Both the position numbers and the translations under genes were made by a program. Under the pieces are notes generated by a model. That model was not told where the DNA came from. It saw nothing but the letters and a program-made list of their open reading frames with translations, and made no database searches. A stretch of DNA of 64,000 nt from Massospora cicadina (taxonomy: Eukaryota; Entomophthoromycota; Entomophthoromycetes; Entomophthorales; Entomophthoraceae). Of the stretch, positions 22,528-34,919 are shown one piece after another. Positions within the stretch are counted from its first letter, which is position 1. Every line of letters begins with the position of its first letter. The stretch lies in the NCBI GenBank assembly GCA_022478985.1, contig JAKSZP010005635.1, forward strand, positions 26,156 to 90,155. The letters are read 5' to 3'.

Positions 22528-25500
22528 ATGAGTCCCCATGGCAGCACCCTGGCCCTGCAATCCATCAACGCAAATGGGTTGCGGGACTTTAAGCGGAGAG
22601 CCCGCCTCCTCCAAAACTTCAGGTCAGCACAAATTGACATCGCTGCTGTCCAGGAGCCCCATATCCTCCCCCACGAACAATCTGCATGGAATGAACAGTT
22701 TGGAGGCAACTCCTTCTGGACAAACCATGCCGCCCTTATTGTTTTGAATCCTCGGGTTAAAACCCATTCTTTTTCACAATATCTAGGTGGCCGCCTCATA
22801 CTGGCCAAACTCACCACTCCTGACTTCTCCTTCTTCGCTGCAAGCATCTACCTGCCTAATGCAGGTCAGGAGCAAAATCGGCTCTTGGAAGAGCTCCTCC
22901 AACTCAATCTCCCACGGAATACAGTTCTCTTAGGAGATTTCAACACAACCATAAGTCGCGTCCGTGACTCTTACCCCCTGCAGCAAAGGAACGCCCTGGA
23001 TCAAGTCGCCTCCAGGATTTCCTTCGCCTGAGTGGCTTTATAGATGCGCTTCCACCCTCCGCGTCTGGCCTAGGTTGCATGACTAGGATCCAGTATGATG
23101 GAGGAGCTTTCCAGTCAGCGTCACGCATAGATATGGCACTGATTGGCCCCCTGCTAATTGGCCGCGTCTCCTCTCCCATCTCTCGTGACAACCATCTGAG
23201 TGATCACAGGTCACTCACCATTGTCCTCACCACCACACTTAGACCGTCGCGTAGGTTCTGGCCTAGGGTTGCCCCAGCTCTTCTCAACAACCCCTTCACT
23301 AAGGAGAAGCTGTCTATGACCATCCGGGAGACTCTCACCTCCCCCACCCCACCTGCTTGACCACAAGGCTAGATGGGCGGTGACCAGGAGGGCATCACCC
23401 GCGTTGCTTACAACTGTGCCAAAGCCCAGATGACTGCAGCTCGCGCCAGAGTCAAAAGGGCGGAAGCCAGAATCAGACATCTAGAGCGAAACTGCCAGCC
23501 TTCGCCCTCTCCCAGATGGTTGGAAGACTGGGAAGCGGCGCAGGAAGCACTCCGCTTGGAGCTCACACTGCAGGAAGAACGGGCAGCAAACTTTACAACA
23601 TCTCGTTACTATGCTCAATGGGAACGCCCCACCCGCTTCTTCTTTCAGAAACAGAAAGCCCGGTCAACAGCGCAGGATATTACTGCACTGAAGATTGGCA
23701 CTACAACCACTTCAGATAAGGAGGAAATCACGCAGGAACTACACCGCTTCTACTCCAGCCTCTTCCATGCCACCCAGGTGGACCCATCGGACATCCAAGA
23801 CTTCCTGTGGCGGGCTCCAGAGCCGCCCATTGACCCACAGGCTGATGAGGCTCTACTGGAGCCTATTTCCATCCAGGAGGTGATGGAAACCCTTCTGAAA
23901 TCCCCACGGCTTAAAGCCCCAGGCCCAGATGGAATACCCTTTGAGGTGTACCTTCTGGAACCTGCAGTGATAGCCAGAACCCTCCGCGACCTCTTCGCTG
24001 CACTCTTGGTGAATGGCGAGGTCCTCCCCGACTCCAGAGGCTCAATCACGACCCTCATTCACAAGAAGTCAGACCGTGAGAACCTGGCGAACTGGCGCCC
24101 CATAGCGTTGATCAACACAGACCACAAGCTCTTCACGAAGCTTCTGGCCAACCGCATCACCAAATGGGTGTCACCTCGCCTCTCCCCATCCCAGTACGGT
24201 TTTATTCCGGGGAGGTCGTTATGGAACAACTATAATGACCTTCACGTGACTTTGACTGCTAACTCTCGTAAGGTGAATGGCTTTGTGGCTCTTCTGGATA
24301 TGGAGAAAGCATATGATCGGGTAGCCTGGAAGTATATTGATGCTTCCCTGGCCCGCTTCCATTTCCCACCCGCAGCTAGGCGCTGGATATCATCGCTCTA
24401 TGACCAGCTCCACACCAGAGTCCTGGCGCCAATGGGTTTTACAGTGGCAGTACCAGTTGGACAAGGTCTCCGGCAAGGGGACCCCTGAGCCCTATCCTTT
24501 TTAACATCACCCTTGACCCCCTCTTGGCCTCCTTACAGGACAAGCTAACAGGGATTCTGGTCCCAGGTAAAGCCCCCACACGCACCATGGCATTTGCAGA
24601 TGACACTGCCATTGCATTTGGCTGCCCTGGGGATGTTGCCCTCGCTGCTGTGACCATTGAGAGGTACACCAAGGCGTCCAACGCCATGGTCAACACCTCC
24701 AAGACAACAGTTGTACAGGTCGGCTCCCCCACCTTCCCCCCACCATTTGGTATTGAACCTGAGCGCGGTACCTTCCGTCACCTGGGCGTTCTCACCAACC
24801 AACAAGGAGTTGCGCTAAAAGACAATGAGGACTTGCTCCTTGCAGCAGTTAACTCCAGGATTGCCAGCTGGAACCGGCGGCACATCACCCCCCAGGGTCG
24901 AGCTCTGATGGCCAATGTGTTCCTCCTCTCCAAAGTCTGGTTCCTAGCGCACGTCTGCCCATTCACAGATGCCTTTTATACGCGGCTCAATGTACTCCTC
25001 CGCTGTTGGATCTGGGGCTCAAACCATCCACCAATAGCCCCTCTCAACCATTGCCCGACCCTGCAATGAAGGGGCCTAGGGCTTCTGGACACGCGATCCC
25101 ACGCCACCACAATCTTCCTGAAGTTCCTATGGCCGATTGTCTGCTGGGACGCGACCCCCATGCCCCAATGGGCGCCCGCCCTCCGCCAGTCAGTGTCAGC
25201 AGCTCTGGGTCTTCCTAGAGCATCTCTGACCTCATTAGGGAGTGGCTCACAAACCACCCAGGCCATCGCCTAAAACCATCCTCATCCCCCTACTGGAACC
25301 AGGCTCTCCTTGCCCTGAAACGAGTAGGCGCGCGGATCCACCATGCCTTCCCATACAGAAGGGAAGGCCCTGGCCTCAGCCCACGTCGCCATGCAATTGT
25401 GCACAATGGACAAGTTGTCACAACTCGCCTCAACCCCAATATCGTCCTCCCATCCGCCCAAGACTCCTTGAGCTCCTCCCTCCCTCCGTGAGATTTGACC

Positions 25501-26066
25501 TTAAGGAATTGTGGAAGGACGTCTATCACCCCATCCTGTCAGCAAAGGTGTCCAACACCTTATGGAGAGTGCTCCACTGTTCATACAGGACAGGGGACCG
25601 GACTGGCCCTACCTTCCAGCACCGAAGCTGCCCCCGCTGTGTGGAGCCTATTGACTCCCACCTCCATCGTTTTTTCACCTGTCCAGGTGTCGCCGCATTT
25701 TGGCCAAAGGCCCGCGCGCTCCTCCATGCTCAGCCCTGGTCTGGACACCCTGTGCAAGACCTCATGTTTGAGCAGACATTGCCTGGTTGCCACCGACCCC
25801 TCCATGTCCTCGCCTATGCCACAGCCATCTGGACCATCCATAACTCCTTCCTTCGTGCTGCCTTTGACCAGCAGGTGTGGACCCTTCCACACATGATCAC
25901 CCACTTTCAGGTACACTTTGAGATGGCCCTGAAGGTCTGCACTATGTCGCCAACCCTCCCCGCTCAGTTGTCACTGCAGCATGGCTCTGGCGCGCAAACC
26001 CCCTCCCTTTCTCGATGCCTCCTCCCTCCCCTTCCTCGCCTCAGGCTCTTAGGAGCCCAGGCGTAA
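22528..26066 (+). pseudogene. LINE ORF2: endonuclease, reverse transcriptase, Cys/His domain
   Basis: The endonuclease (22528-23240) has SINANGL, VQEPHI, LLGDFNTT and SDHRSLT, the expected Asn, Glu, Asp-Asn and Asp-His residues. Reverse transcriptase (23700-24900) has LKAPGPDGIPFEVY, NWRPIALINTDHKLFTK, QYGFIPGRS, LLDMEKAYDRVAW, GQGLRQGDP and AFADDTAIAF. The C-terminal CPRC...HLHRFFTC near 25620-25700 matches the zinc-binding region typical of L1/Tx1 elements. Frameshifts occur near 23030, 24488 and 25065, with stops near 23360, so no full product is possible. The protein would nick target DNA and prime cDNA synthesis there. It ends 4 bases before AATAAA. Confidence 0.9.
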
Positions 26067-26069
26067 TTC

Positions 26070-26122
26070 AATAAACATCGATGAATCCCCCCTTGGGTTG
26101 GGACCATCTAGTACTAAAAAAA
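26070..26122 (+). terminator. LINE 3' end: poly(A) signal and conserved tail
   Basis: AATAAA at 26070-26075 is followed by a C-rich run, GGGTTGGGACCATCTAGTACT and eight or nine A residues. The terminal motif recurs at 17576-17600 and, in altered form, at the ends of both SINE-like copies. It is therefore likely the part recognised by the LINE reverse transcriptase. Confidence 0.7.
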
Positions 26123-26138
26123 ATGACTGGCCATTTCC
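26123..26138 (+). repeat. LINE target-site duplication, right
   Basis: ATGACTGGCCATTTCC, identical to 21165-21180; the H ORF frame resumes here. Confidence 0.92.
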
Positions 26139-26285
26139 ATCAATCCAATCGAGGCACTCAAAAGGATTTGACTCAGCAAATGCTAACCCAGCCACCAGAG
26201 TTGGCAAGCTGGCTGCACCTAATTGGCTGCTAACTGTCAAAACATGGCAGCTTAGCTGAAACTGTTTCAGCCATCGGCTCAGGTT

Positions 26286-26926
26286 GGCATAATATAACTA
26301 AACTTTTAGTTTTTTTAACTTTTGATTGGCTGCAGCTTTGAAAGCCATGCCAGAATTTGCTGAGGTTGGGGGCAGGATAATTGAGCCCCACTCAAAAATT
26401 TGGGCATGGCAGCAGCTGAGCTGACACCAGAGAGTGAGTGGCGGAAGCAGTGGAGGCTTAATTTTATAAAATTTAAAAAAGATTTACAAATGGGAAATTG
26501 AATCACAACCATTAATATAGTAATTTCAATACTATCTCAACTTTATATGGAATTACATAAAAGTGAAACCTTTATTAAATTACCCCTCAGCAAAGGAGAG
26601 CCTTGGGACCTCCCTGAGTTTGGAATGACTATTGGCTTTTGTAAATGTGTGACCTTTTTGGTAGGGAGTGGGGAGTATAGCATTTGAGAATCCAAGGGTC
26701 CCAGAAAGTGTCAACATTTCTCCTGGAGGTCTCCTGGCAGGCGCAAGTGGCCTCAAATGCAATCATTCCAAAATTGCATCCTCCTCCAACCTCCTCCTAC
26801 ACCATCAGAGGCAAACTAAACTGATGGGGAAGGCAATGAGTTGGATCTGTTGGGACAATGGTCATCCCCCCATATTGCAAGCTTACAGGATGCACATCCC
26901 ACCAAAAAGTATAAGGATAGAAATAA
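26286..26926. other. H internal stretch without a gene
   Basis: No frame is convincing. If H lies on the minus strand this is its leader between LTR and ORF. Short minus-strand frames are present but all are broken. Confidence 0.35.
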
Positions 26927-28527
26927 TGTGATGTCTGGGTACACCAAGTCTCAATTGCTATTGGAAAAGTACCCAACCAAAAGAGAGTCACCTCAACCAA
27001 AATTAAAATAGGTATTTACTAATCTTTATAAATAAAATCCTGCTCAAGTTGCAGGTCTCTTCCCATCAGGTCATAAACCTAATGCCAAGGTACAGTGTGC
27101 AGCAAGATCACCCCTCCTCTAGACACCTGTGCAAGCCTGAGGAACATGCTATTACTGGCAATACTATCTTGCCAGTTGTTTGAAAATTTTACCAGCTTAT
27201 GCTTTCTCCAGAATGTACCAAACTAGTATTTTATATAATTAGGCGATTGACCCTATTTATTTAATATCTAGTTTGATGGATTTAAGCTTCAAAAACTATT
27301 GGAGATAATCCACAATAACCTTTAATGTGAACAAAATTTTGGGGCCTGTTTAGTGCACTTTTTGGACATAATTTTGAAAGATCCAACTTTACTATATTAT
27401 TTGAATAATTAATATGGCATTGTTGATAACTTTAGACTTCCAAAAGTGAATTCATTCTTTGCTTCTATTTTTATCAATCAATTAATAATAGCTATATTGA
27501 TAATTTTAGACTTCTTAATGGGAAGTTTTAACTGATTTATATCATATTCTGATGTTGATAAATCAGAAGTAATTATATTAATCTCTGTCACCATTGCCAA
27601 TAATTTAGTAATTTCAATTGTTAGGGTAGTAACTACTTACAATTTATTTTTGACCTCTTATTTACTTCTAGATTTGTTCCTTGGTAGAATGAGAAGTAAT
27701 TTAATTGCTTTCTGGCAACTGACGCTGGTGATGTTTGAACTTCAATTGTTTAGGCAATATTGCCTCACAATTGAACTACGTTTTTACCTACTCCTAAGTC
27801 TTATAAGAGCCTTGAATAAGATTGAGAAGAAAGTGGCCTATTTTTTGTAGAGGAACCATAATGTGATTGTTAAATAGGCGGTTATTTTGAGTGCCACTAG
27901 TCACCTATAGATACTCAATCTTATCCCTAATCAAATATTATGGTTTAGTAAATCTTTTTATATGATAACTTTAAATATCTTAGATACATCCTACCTTACA
28001 GAATGAAAGGCAACATTTACCTACGTTTTTGTAACAGCTGTCAACTATTGTCAATAAACTGTTTTAACTCAGATTAACTTCCTGTCATTATACAGAGAAT
28101 CCATTACCATTCACAAACACCTGAAAACCCGTGCAACTGCTGCTTTTTCACACTGGCAAAAAATTCAGTATTTAATTAATAGTTTGAGGTGCAGGGCACT
28201 GCATTCTCAAACGTGCCTCCATTGCTTAGGTTGGTGGAGAAAAAGGGGTTGATTTTCCATTGTTAAGGCGAGAAACATTTTTGAAGTCTCATTACACGCC
28301 AGCAACCCTTTAATATAAAATTTGAAACTGAATCTAAACTTGAATAGATAAATATTTAGTCTAAAATGGTAAGCTTATTGAAGGGAGGCAATATGAGATA
28401 GAAGGCATTTTGTGCTTTATTGAAATTGAAGCCCTGATAAAATATAACAATTCATGAAGATAGTTTATAAATTATTTAAGCTTAAATACTTAGTTGATCC
28501 CACATTGTTAGGCTGTGTCAAGAGCTA
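26927..28527 (-). repeat. H LTR, right copy, enlarged by an insertion
   Basis: 26927-27181 and about 28189-28527 align with the two halves of 19806-20435. The middle (27182-28188) has no counterpart in the left copy. Confidence 0.45.
27182..28188. other. About 1-kb insertion in the right H LTR
   Basis: This AT-rich block is absent from the other H LTR. Its ends are weakly inverted (TTGAAAATTTTACCAGC near 27188; reverse complement of CTGGCAAAAAATTCAG near 28157), so it could be a small DNA transposon. No coding sequence or duplication is clear. Confidence 0.3.
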
Positions 28528-28739
28528 AGATCTTTATTTTTAACTAAATTTGATTTTTATATTTATATAAAAGTTTTTGACTGCATAATTAGGATTGCAA
28601 CTACAAAGTTATAAATTTTATATTATCTTGACTTTATATAGATTTATGTAGAGACAAAACTTTAGTTACAGAAATCCTCATCTTGACACATAATTGATTT
28701 TGGTTCTGTATTCAAAGTACACATCTTGCTATTCTACCA

Positions 28740-29990
28740 TCTTTGCCATTCTATAGTTGCAGCTAGCATAATAAAGCCTGTATTGTAACTATAGTGAAGT
28801 TAGTCACATATAGATATGGTAAAAAACGCTTGACTGCAAAGGTAACAGAAAGACACTCTTGTTCAGGTACAATGTGTTTCTGTTCTGCCTTAGACAATGT
28901 AATAATAGGGTATGCTACAGGTTGATCTAACTGATGATCATTATGATGAGCTAAAACACTCCCATTGTTACATCGCTTCATTTTGAACAAGAGCAATTTC
29001 TGGTCAGATAATGAGTGAATGAGAATTGGCTTTGAGACAATAGCAGTATAAAGAATGCCAAAAGGTTGATCCTGTCCAAGGTTAATCATTAAGAGGTCTC
29101 TATTTTTAATAGATGTAAAAGCAGTTCCTTGAGGCAGAGAACCTAGAAATTAAATGGCGGTAATACACTTAATATTTTAAGGAATACTTGTATGTCCCTC
29201 AGACTAAAAATGGACTCATTTTCTATTTCCTTAACATTATATGAATTAAGATGTATTTATAATCTTGTGATGTTGTGTACAAGGAGCTCCGTTTCTGGTT
29301 GATTGAGTAATTGTAAGGGTTTAGTTTTATTAAAGATTTCTATGTTCAGTTAATTAATTCTCATATGTGCTTAAAATAACCATCAGAAGCCCTTTGGAAA
29401 ACTGTTATATCCTTAAGATATACATGAACGCATGTAACTTTTGGTCCCAAGAATTCAATTAATGCTCGTTGTATCATTATAGGCGTTACAAAGACCCTGT
29501 GGCATTGAGTTGGAATAGATAGACACTCACTAGAAATCAATTCACATATGGCTTAGCTTTCTCTGTGTGTTTAAATTAAGAGATTATGTAGTAAGATTCA
29601 TAGCTAAAAAATTTTAATCCAATCAGTAAGTGGATAGTCATCAATATGGGGTAGTGGGTACCATTTATTTTTAGACACTGAATTGAGTCTGTAGCAGTAC
29701 ATTACCACCTGATTGCCACAATCATCTTTTTTTACTCAAAAAGAGTGGTGAGGCCCAGGGGCTCCAGGATGTATTGAATAGCCCAGAATCATAAAGTTTC
29801 TTTTGTTCATATATAATTGGGCTACTTAAACCTTATTTTGGTAGAGTAAAGCTTGAATGGGTTGTATATATTCTGTTTCAATGTGATGGGCAGTTCTTTT
29901 CAGCTTCTTAAAATCATAAGTGGTGGTTGAGAAAAGATCTGCATATTCTGCCTATAGTTCAAAAAACATGATTTTTCTAAATATTGGACA
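28740..29990 (-). pseudogene. Gypsy fragment G: RT and RNase H
   Basis: The minus strand reads, from 29980 down: EYADLFSTTTYDF, VKKDDCGNQVVMYCYRLNSV and KNKWYPLPHIDD, the N-terminal RT blocks. Then come MPQGLCNA and VYLKDITVF, where the catalytic YxDD reads YLKD. RNase H follows at 29089-28763 (KLLLFKMKRCNNGSVLAHH, PVAYPIITLSKAEQKH, PEQECLSVTFAVKRFLPYLY). It stops near 28740 with no integrase beyond. Many frame breaks. It may belong to the same element as F, rearranged, or be an older element cut by F. Bases 28528-28740 hold nothing I recognise. Confidence 0.75.
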
Positions 29991-30984
29991 CGTCCTTCCC
30001 ATAAAAGACCTCTAACATGGTGTTAAACAAGGATGAGGCTTCGCATTTCTTATGAACAGATTATTTCACACAATTAACAAGTTAACTGTTTGAAGACAAT
30101 GACAATAAAAACAATTATTCTTTATTGTAGTAAGTTTTATTCATACAAAATAAAACACATCATAGTATTGTCATGGTCCACCTTTAAGGTGACATTTCCA
30201 AACTATTGGGAAGACATTCCCATGCGCAATCCCAGGTTATAGTTGTGCATACCAACAGATAGGGTCAAAACTACACATAACTTACTCGTTAGTAAAGATT
30301 TTGCTGACTAAAGAAAGGCATATGCACATCAAGCGGAAAACAAATTGCTTGGTTCCAAAACTAGCTCCAGCGCCACAGCATACCTGGCCTCATTTACTCA
30401 AGCCATAATTATGTAGCAAAAAATGGTAAAGTAAATTAAAAGAATGGCTTACTTAAGATTTGTAAATAAACTAGCAAATATTGGAAAGGGGGAGCTGTTT
30501 ATAAGAAGATTTGCTAGTAGGATAACTTCATAAGCTGATTTGTTATTCCTGAACAAAGCTTACTTATTTAAAAAATTTCATTGGGATTTGATGCCTTAGA
30601 AAATCTTAATCCTTAAAATTAACCATAGTTGAATCCCTTAATATCAGCATAGTTTTTAATGGTTGTAAATTTGAGATCTGATGCCAATGTCAAAGTGGTA
30701 CTGATTGGATGCGTATAATCGCTAATTTCTCTGGGCCACATTGCCAAAGGTTTTACTTGTGCTTAAATTAATAGGAGGCTGGATCTAGTTATATTTTGAT
30801 CGTGTCAATTATATTGTGTTTGAGGCTTGACTAGCCTTATATTTAAGGAATATGAGAACAATGCTTCACCCAGGCAAAGCCTTGATTGTGACATCACTCC
30901 CCTCTAGACACGTTTCCTTGTTAACGAGTAAAACCTTGATAGTTTTGGGCAGTGGAGAATTCAACAGAAAATTTTCAGTTGGCT

Positions 30985-32186
30985 TATTCAATGAAGTATC
31001 CTAGCCATCTAACCAAGTAGAAATGCTTCCCTATATTGATCTTTGTTTTAAAGTGTGGACTTGACTTCATATTCCGCAATACCAGGGGTTTTTGAGTAAT
31101 ATGGGCTTGGTTTGTCCACCACAGGGCCTTCAAAATACTCAATTGTGAAACATGAAAACAGGGAAAGCTTAGGAAACTTCAGGTGATACTAACTTATAAG
31201 CTACATCATTGATTTGGCGCAGCACCTTTTAGAGACCCAGGGAAAATGAGCCTAACTTGTGTCACTCAAAGTATATGGAATAGTGCTTGGCATTAAAGAG
31301 AGCCATGTCACATTTTTTGTACATAGGGGGTTAGATCGTTGAGCTTTATTTTTAACTTTCTGGTAAAGCACAGCCTTGTTGAGATGATTTTTAAGGGAAA
31401 AAAATGTTTGACTGAATGTCATTAGGTCATCTGCGGTTGATACCACTCAATCAGGTTGTTCAAACATCTGGGATGTTGACCATAGTTAGTAAAAATAATG
31501 ACTTGCGCTTAGAAGAGTAGATGTGGTCATTATAGACAAACTGTACGATAGGAAGCCAAGTGTCAGGTGAACTGCTAAATGACGATGCAGCAGTGGAGAT
31601 ATTGCTCCAGAGTCTAACTGACCTTTTCTGTATGGCTATCTGACTAAAGGTAGTAAGCGGAGGAATGGCGAGGCTTGATGCCTAAGTTAGTCAGAATGTG
31701 TTTCTAAAAACGAGATATAAATTAGGTCACTAGTAAAAAACAACTTTATCAGGTAGGAAGTGTCTTGAGAAGATCTTCTTGATAAACATTTAAGCTGTTT
31801 TCTTTGATGTGATACACAAAGTGCATGGGGTAATTCTGCATATTTAATGAGCTAATCCACTACCACCATAAACGCACTAGACCCATGTGACAATGGAAAA
31901 CAGGTTATAAAATTTACTCTGATATAAGATCAAGGCCTGGTAGGAATTTGGAATGGCAATAACTTACCATAAGGCTTTAAACGCAAAAGCTTGGATCTGC
32001 ACACGTCAAGCATGTAAAAAAATTTACTCACAATAGGCCTCAGACCAGGCCAGGAGTAGTGATATTTGATAAAGCACATGGTCTTCCTCACACCAAGATG
32101 TCCATGTAAGGGAAAATAATGATAAGCCTTGAGTATCTCTTTTTCAATCTCCATGTTTTTTAACTGTTGTGAAATATAATACAATT
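30985..32186 (-). pseudogene. Chromovirus fragment F: integrase and chromodomain
   Basis: The minus strand at 32184-31930 reads an integrase zinc domain: EILKAYHYFPLHGHLGVRKT with both histidines, followed by a CRSK remnant of the CxxC pair. The catalytic core follows at about 31930-31480 (FHCHMGLVRLWW / MVVVD), and the C-terminal part at about 31446-31250. A chromodomain lies at about 31085-30985, with FYLVRWLGYFIE preceded by an acidic-basic lead. F is broken at 32190 by the 5' LTR of E. Below about 30950 no coding is visible; 30050-30950 may be its 3' LTR, but there is no partner to prove it. Confidence 0.7.
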
Positions 32187-32190
32187 ATAC

Positions 32191-33102
32191 TGGAGAATAA
32201 TTCCTCACCCTCTGAAAGGAACCACACCAGTATACTGAGACTTCAAGATTTACATATACAGGATTGAAGAACAGATAAGGGAAATGAACCCCATTTTATA
32301 GATGACAACGGCCCAAGAAATTTACCAGTTGGTTAAGATGATGCCATCCGCAATAATTATACCTGCTGATAAAGGAGGTTCCAATATGAGCACAATGATT
32401 ACGCTGCCAATGACTATAAAATTGACCCCTTTTTAGACCTTTATGGGTGTAAAATAATTTACAAACAACTGTTGATAAAGAAACGACCAAACCAAAATAC
32501 TCAATAGAAGTGATCAAACCTTCCATCCAATTATTGCCCAAAAAGGCAATCAACCAATTTTGAGAACTAAGCAAAATTTTATATGTGAGGCGCCTTGGAG
32601 CAGCGCCATCATCTAATTCTCTATCTGAGCAGCTTATTATAAATTGGGTTATGAAGCAATAACCAGAAGAGGTATTGCTGCCCCAGACCCAGAAGTGGGT
32701 ACTGAGAAAGGGGCCACAGGACGTCTGGTGCAATGATTTCCACTGTGAGATAGTTATTAAGGACTATTTTATTGCACCAAATGGATGCCTCTACCAAGGC
32801 GGAAATCAAGAAGAGACTCACAAGGGGTTTGTGAAGCCCCATACAATATCGACATATCTCACTATTATTTATTTTTAGCCTACAACTATTTCATATACTG
32901 ATTTTTTCAAGAAGTATAAAATACTTTGATCTTTTTCTAATAATTAATCCTTAACTACAGTATCCTAAGTTTATCCTTGGTTTTCCACTTATATTGGGAT
33001 TATGTAGTGAAGTATCCAGTAACCAGTTTGGGATCTAAAGTAGAAGACACTCACTTAGTAGGACACCTTAGGTTTCTGAGAATGCTAAGGAAGAGTTAGT
33101 CA
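32191..33102 (+). repeat. E 5' LTR
   Basis: It starts TGGAGAATAATTCC and ends TTAGTCA. Long shared blocks with 54928-55839 include TCAAGATTTACATAT, GCTGCCAATGACTAT, CACCAAATGGATGCC and CTTATTTATTTTTAG. Confidence 0.7.
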
Positions 33103-33144
33103 AGGTTTCTGTTAAGTCTTGTGATAGGGCAACGTACTTAAGAT

Positions 33145-34700
33145 ATGTTTAAGGATGTCAATAAGAATGCTGCCAGCAGGGCGATGAACAGTTCCAATGA
33201 TCCATTGATACTACATTTGGTAGCATCACAAGTATATCTAATCAATGAAGATGATCATGTGCCTTCAGAAAGCCGCCTGGTGTCTAATATATTTGGAACA
33301 GAACCCATCCACAGGAAGTTGCCAAATCAAGTTAAGATACCAAGGGCCACCAAGCTGACTGTGATGCTCACTACAGGGTGACACCATCAGACCAGAGTTA
33401 AGGAAATGAGATTTCTCAATAACAAATTGACAAATGAAGATTTGAAGGCCTATTACATCGGAAAGTTCTGAACTCCTGGTGAGAGAGAAAGAAAACATTC
33501 ATTAATGATTTAGAACATTAAATTATAATTATAATATTTTTAACCAACTGAGCATGTCAATGAGACCTCTAGAAGAGCTCAAATTGCCATTATATAAAGT
33601 TTGAGTGGACCTTCCGGTGTAAAGAAGATGGAAACCAACATTAAAGAAATTAAGAACTGACTGTTATTCTTTGAGAATAAAATGAAATGAACATCCGCAT
33701 CTTGAAAAAAAAGATTGTTAAGACTAGCACAATCTCTATGCTGAACGCTTTTGACAAGAATCTGGATGATTTGAAAGCTCACCTGCAGGTTGTACCACAT
33801 CCAGGCCCTACCTTATCTTGAGAATCTACTCAGTTAGAGACATTGATATTAGTTACAAATTGATTGCCACGCAATGCGCATGATATACACTGAACCTATT
33901 AAAAACCTGAACTTCTAGCCCTACTTTAATATCATGTATACACTTGGAGAGAGAACCATTGTAGGTTTTTGCAGATGTATAAAAAACTGTATGGATACCA
34001 TGAGTGATCGCCAGAAGGCCCGCCATGTATAAGGATGAATGAGTCATAAGACCCAAGGCATTCTCAGTACAAGTTTACTCCATAGCTAAACCTTGACTGA
34101 AGTAAAGAGTACTCTCCTTTTAGAGTTCAGAAAAAATCAAGGCATTTAAAACAATAAAACAATACATCCTGATTATGAAGATGCTAAAGAATAAGTCAGT
34201 CACTAAATATGCCGCTTGTTACTACTTAAAGGATCAACAAATATGGACAACAGGAAATTTGGACTACTGACTGCAAAGAAGGTGCTACTGAGTACATTGG
34301 AGATGCATCCTGCTTTGAGAATTCAATGACCTTAGCCATCAAGGAGTGATGTTGCTGAAGGCCATCAAGGAGGCCTTACTTGATGTCCAAGGAACATATA
34401 AGACATAATACAAGGCAACAGAACAGCCCCCTTGAAAAATAAGTAAGGCTTTCTATGTCACTCATGATAATGTGAAATATAGCTTAGGACTCCAGAATCA
34501 GTAGAACGACAGCCTCAAAGAAAATTCACCTTCTACAAGTGTCATAAGATGGGAAACTTTTTGCGTTGTTGTCTCATGCTCTACTGAAAAGAAGGGTGTA
34601 CCCTATCAAAAATGCCACCTTTTAACTGATTTGGGTGGATCTACACAATGAAGGGGAAGATGATCATGAAGACGAGGATGTAGCCAGTGCTGGATACAAC
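33145..34700 (+). pseudogene. E gag remnant with damaged zinc knuckle
   Basis: A frame from 33145 (MFKDVNKNAASRAMNSSN) lies 42 bases after the LTR. It stays open for 78 codons, then continues in pieces (EMRFLNNKLTNEDLKAYY). Near 34535-34580 the peptide FYKCHKMGNFLRCC keeps the spacing of a CX2CX4HX4C knuckle, but the first Cys and the His are lost. Gag forms the particle and binds RNA. The many stops make it inactive. The identification rests on position and on the knuckle remnant. Confidence 0.6.
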
Positions 34701-34919
34701 ATTCTTGGAACATCTAGTGCGGTGGCTGCACCTGCTCAACTACAAGTGGATGAAATTGACGGAATTAAATAAACTCCTACTAACTGGCACAGGCTGCTTA
34801 ACCTAGAAGGAGCATCAACACCAAAAAAGAAGGTAACATCTTGTGATTGCTACCTTCAAGAGCATAAAACTAGATACTAAGGATGCTAGTAATGACACAG
34901 TAAAGAAAGAATTTACAAG

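Larger units (their letters stand above)
21181..26122 (+). mobile_element. L1/Tx1-like LINE, 5' truncated
   Basis: A 4.94-kb insertion with a perfect 16-bp target duplication and a 3' end of GGGTTGGGACCATCTAGTACT plus a short A tail. It is markedly GC-richer than its surroundings. It carries ORF1 with a CCHC knuckle and ORF2 with an apurinic-type endonuclease, reverse transcriptase and a C-terminal Cys/His domain, the arrangement of the L1/Tx1 group. ORF1 starts without its own ATG, so the insertion is 5' truncated within ORF1. Only a few frameshifts are present, making it one of the youngest elements here. Confidence 0.92.
20710..26285 (-). pseudogene. Unrecognised H ORF, interrupted by the LINE
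   Basis: Two minus-strand segments, 26139-26285 and 20710-21180, are in the same frame across the LINE target site: the 16-bp duplication encodes the shared GNGQS at the break. Without the LINE the frame holds about 205 codons, with no internal stop and no obvious start ATG. It contains SNPFECLDWIDGNGQS before the break, and FFVNPPELCPAIFILK and FNPDYPKTHQCIKTF after it, with several Cys and His but no classical finger. I do not recognise the family. A Gag-like protein of a non-autonomous LTR element is a guess from position. It was open when the LINE landed. Confidence 0.5.
19806..28527 (-). mobile_element. Old LTR element H, apparently non-autonomous
   Basis: Related direct repeats at 19806-20435 and 26927-28527 begin TGTAATG and TGTGATG. 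They share blocks such as CAGGTCATAAACCTAA, AAGGTACAGTGT, GATTTTCCATTGTTAAGGC and GAGGTGCAG. Without the LINE (4.96 kb with one duplication) and the SINE-like insertion, the interior is only about 1.3 kb and holds one minus-strand ORF with no pol. I infer minus orientation from that ORF. No convincing target duplication is visible. The LTRs differ far more than those of B or C, so this is one of the oldest layers. Confidence 0.5.

Noticed and set aside
22473..22847. Minus-strand frames inside the LINE as genes
   Set aside because: They are complements of strongly coding, GC-rich ORF2 sequence with recognised catalytic motifs on the plus strand.
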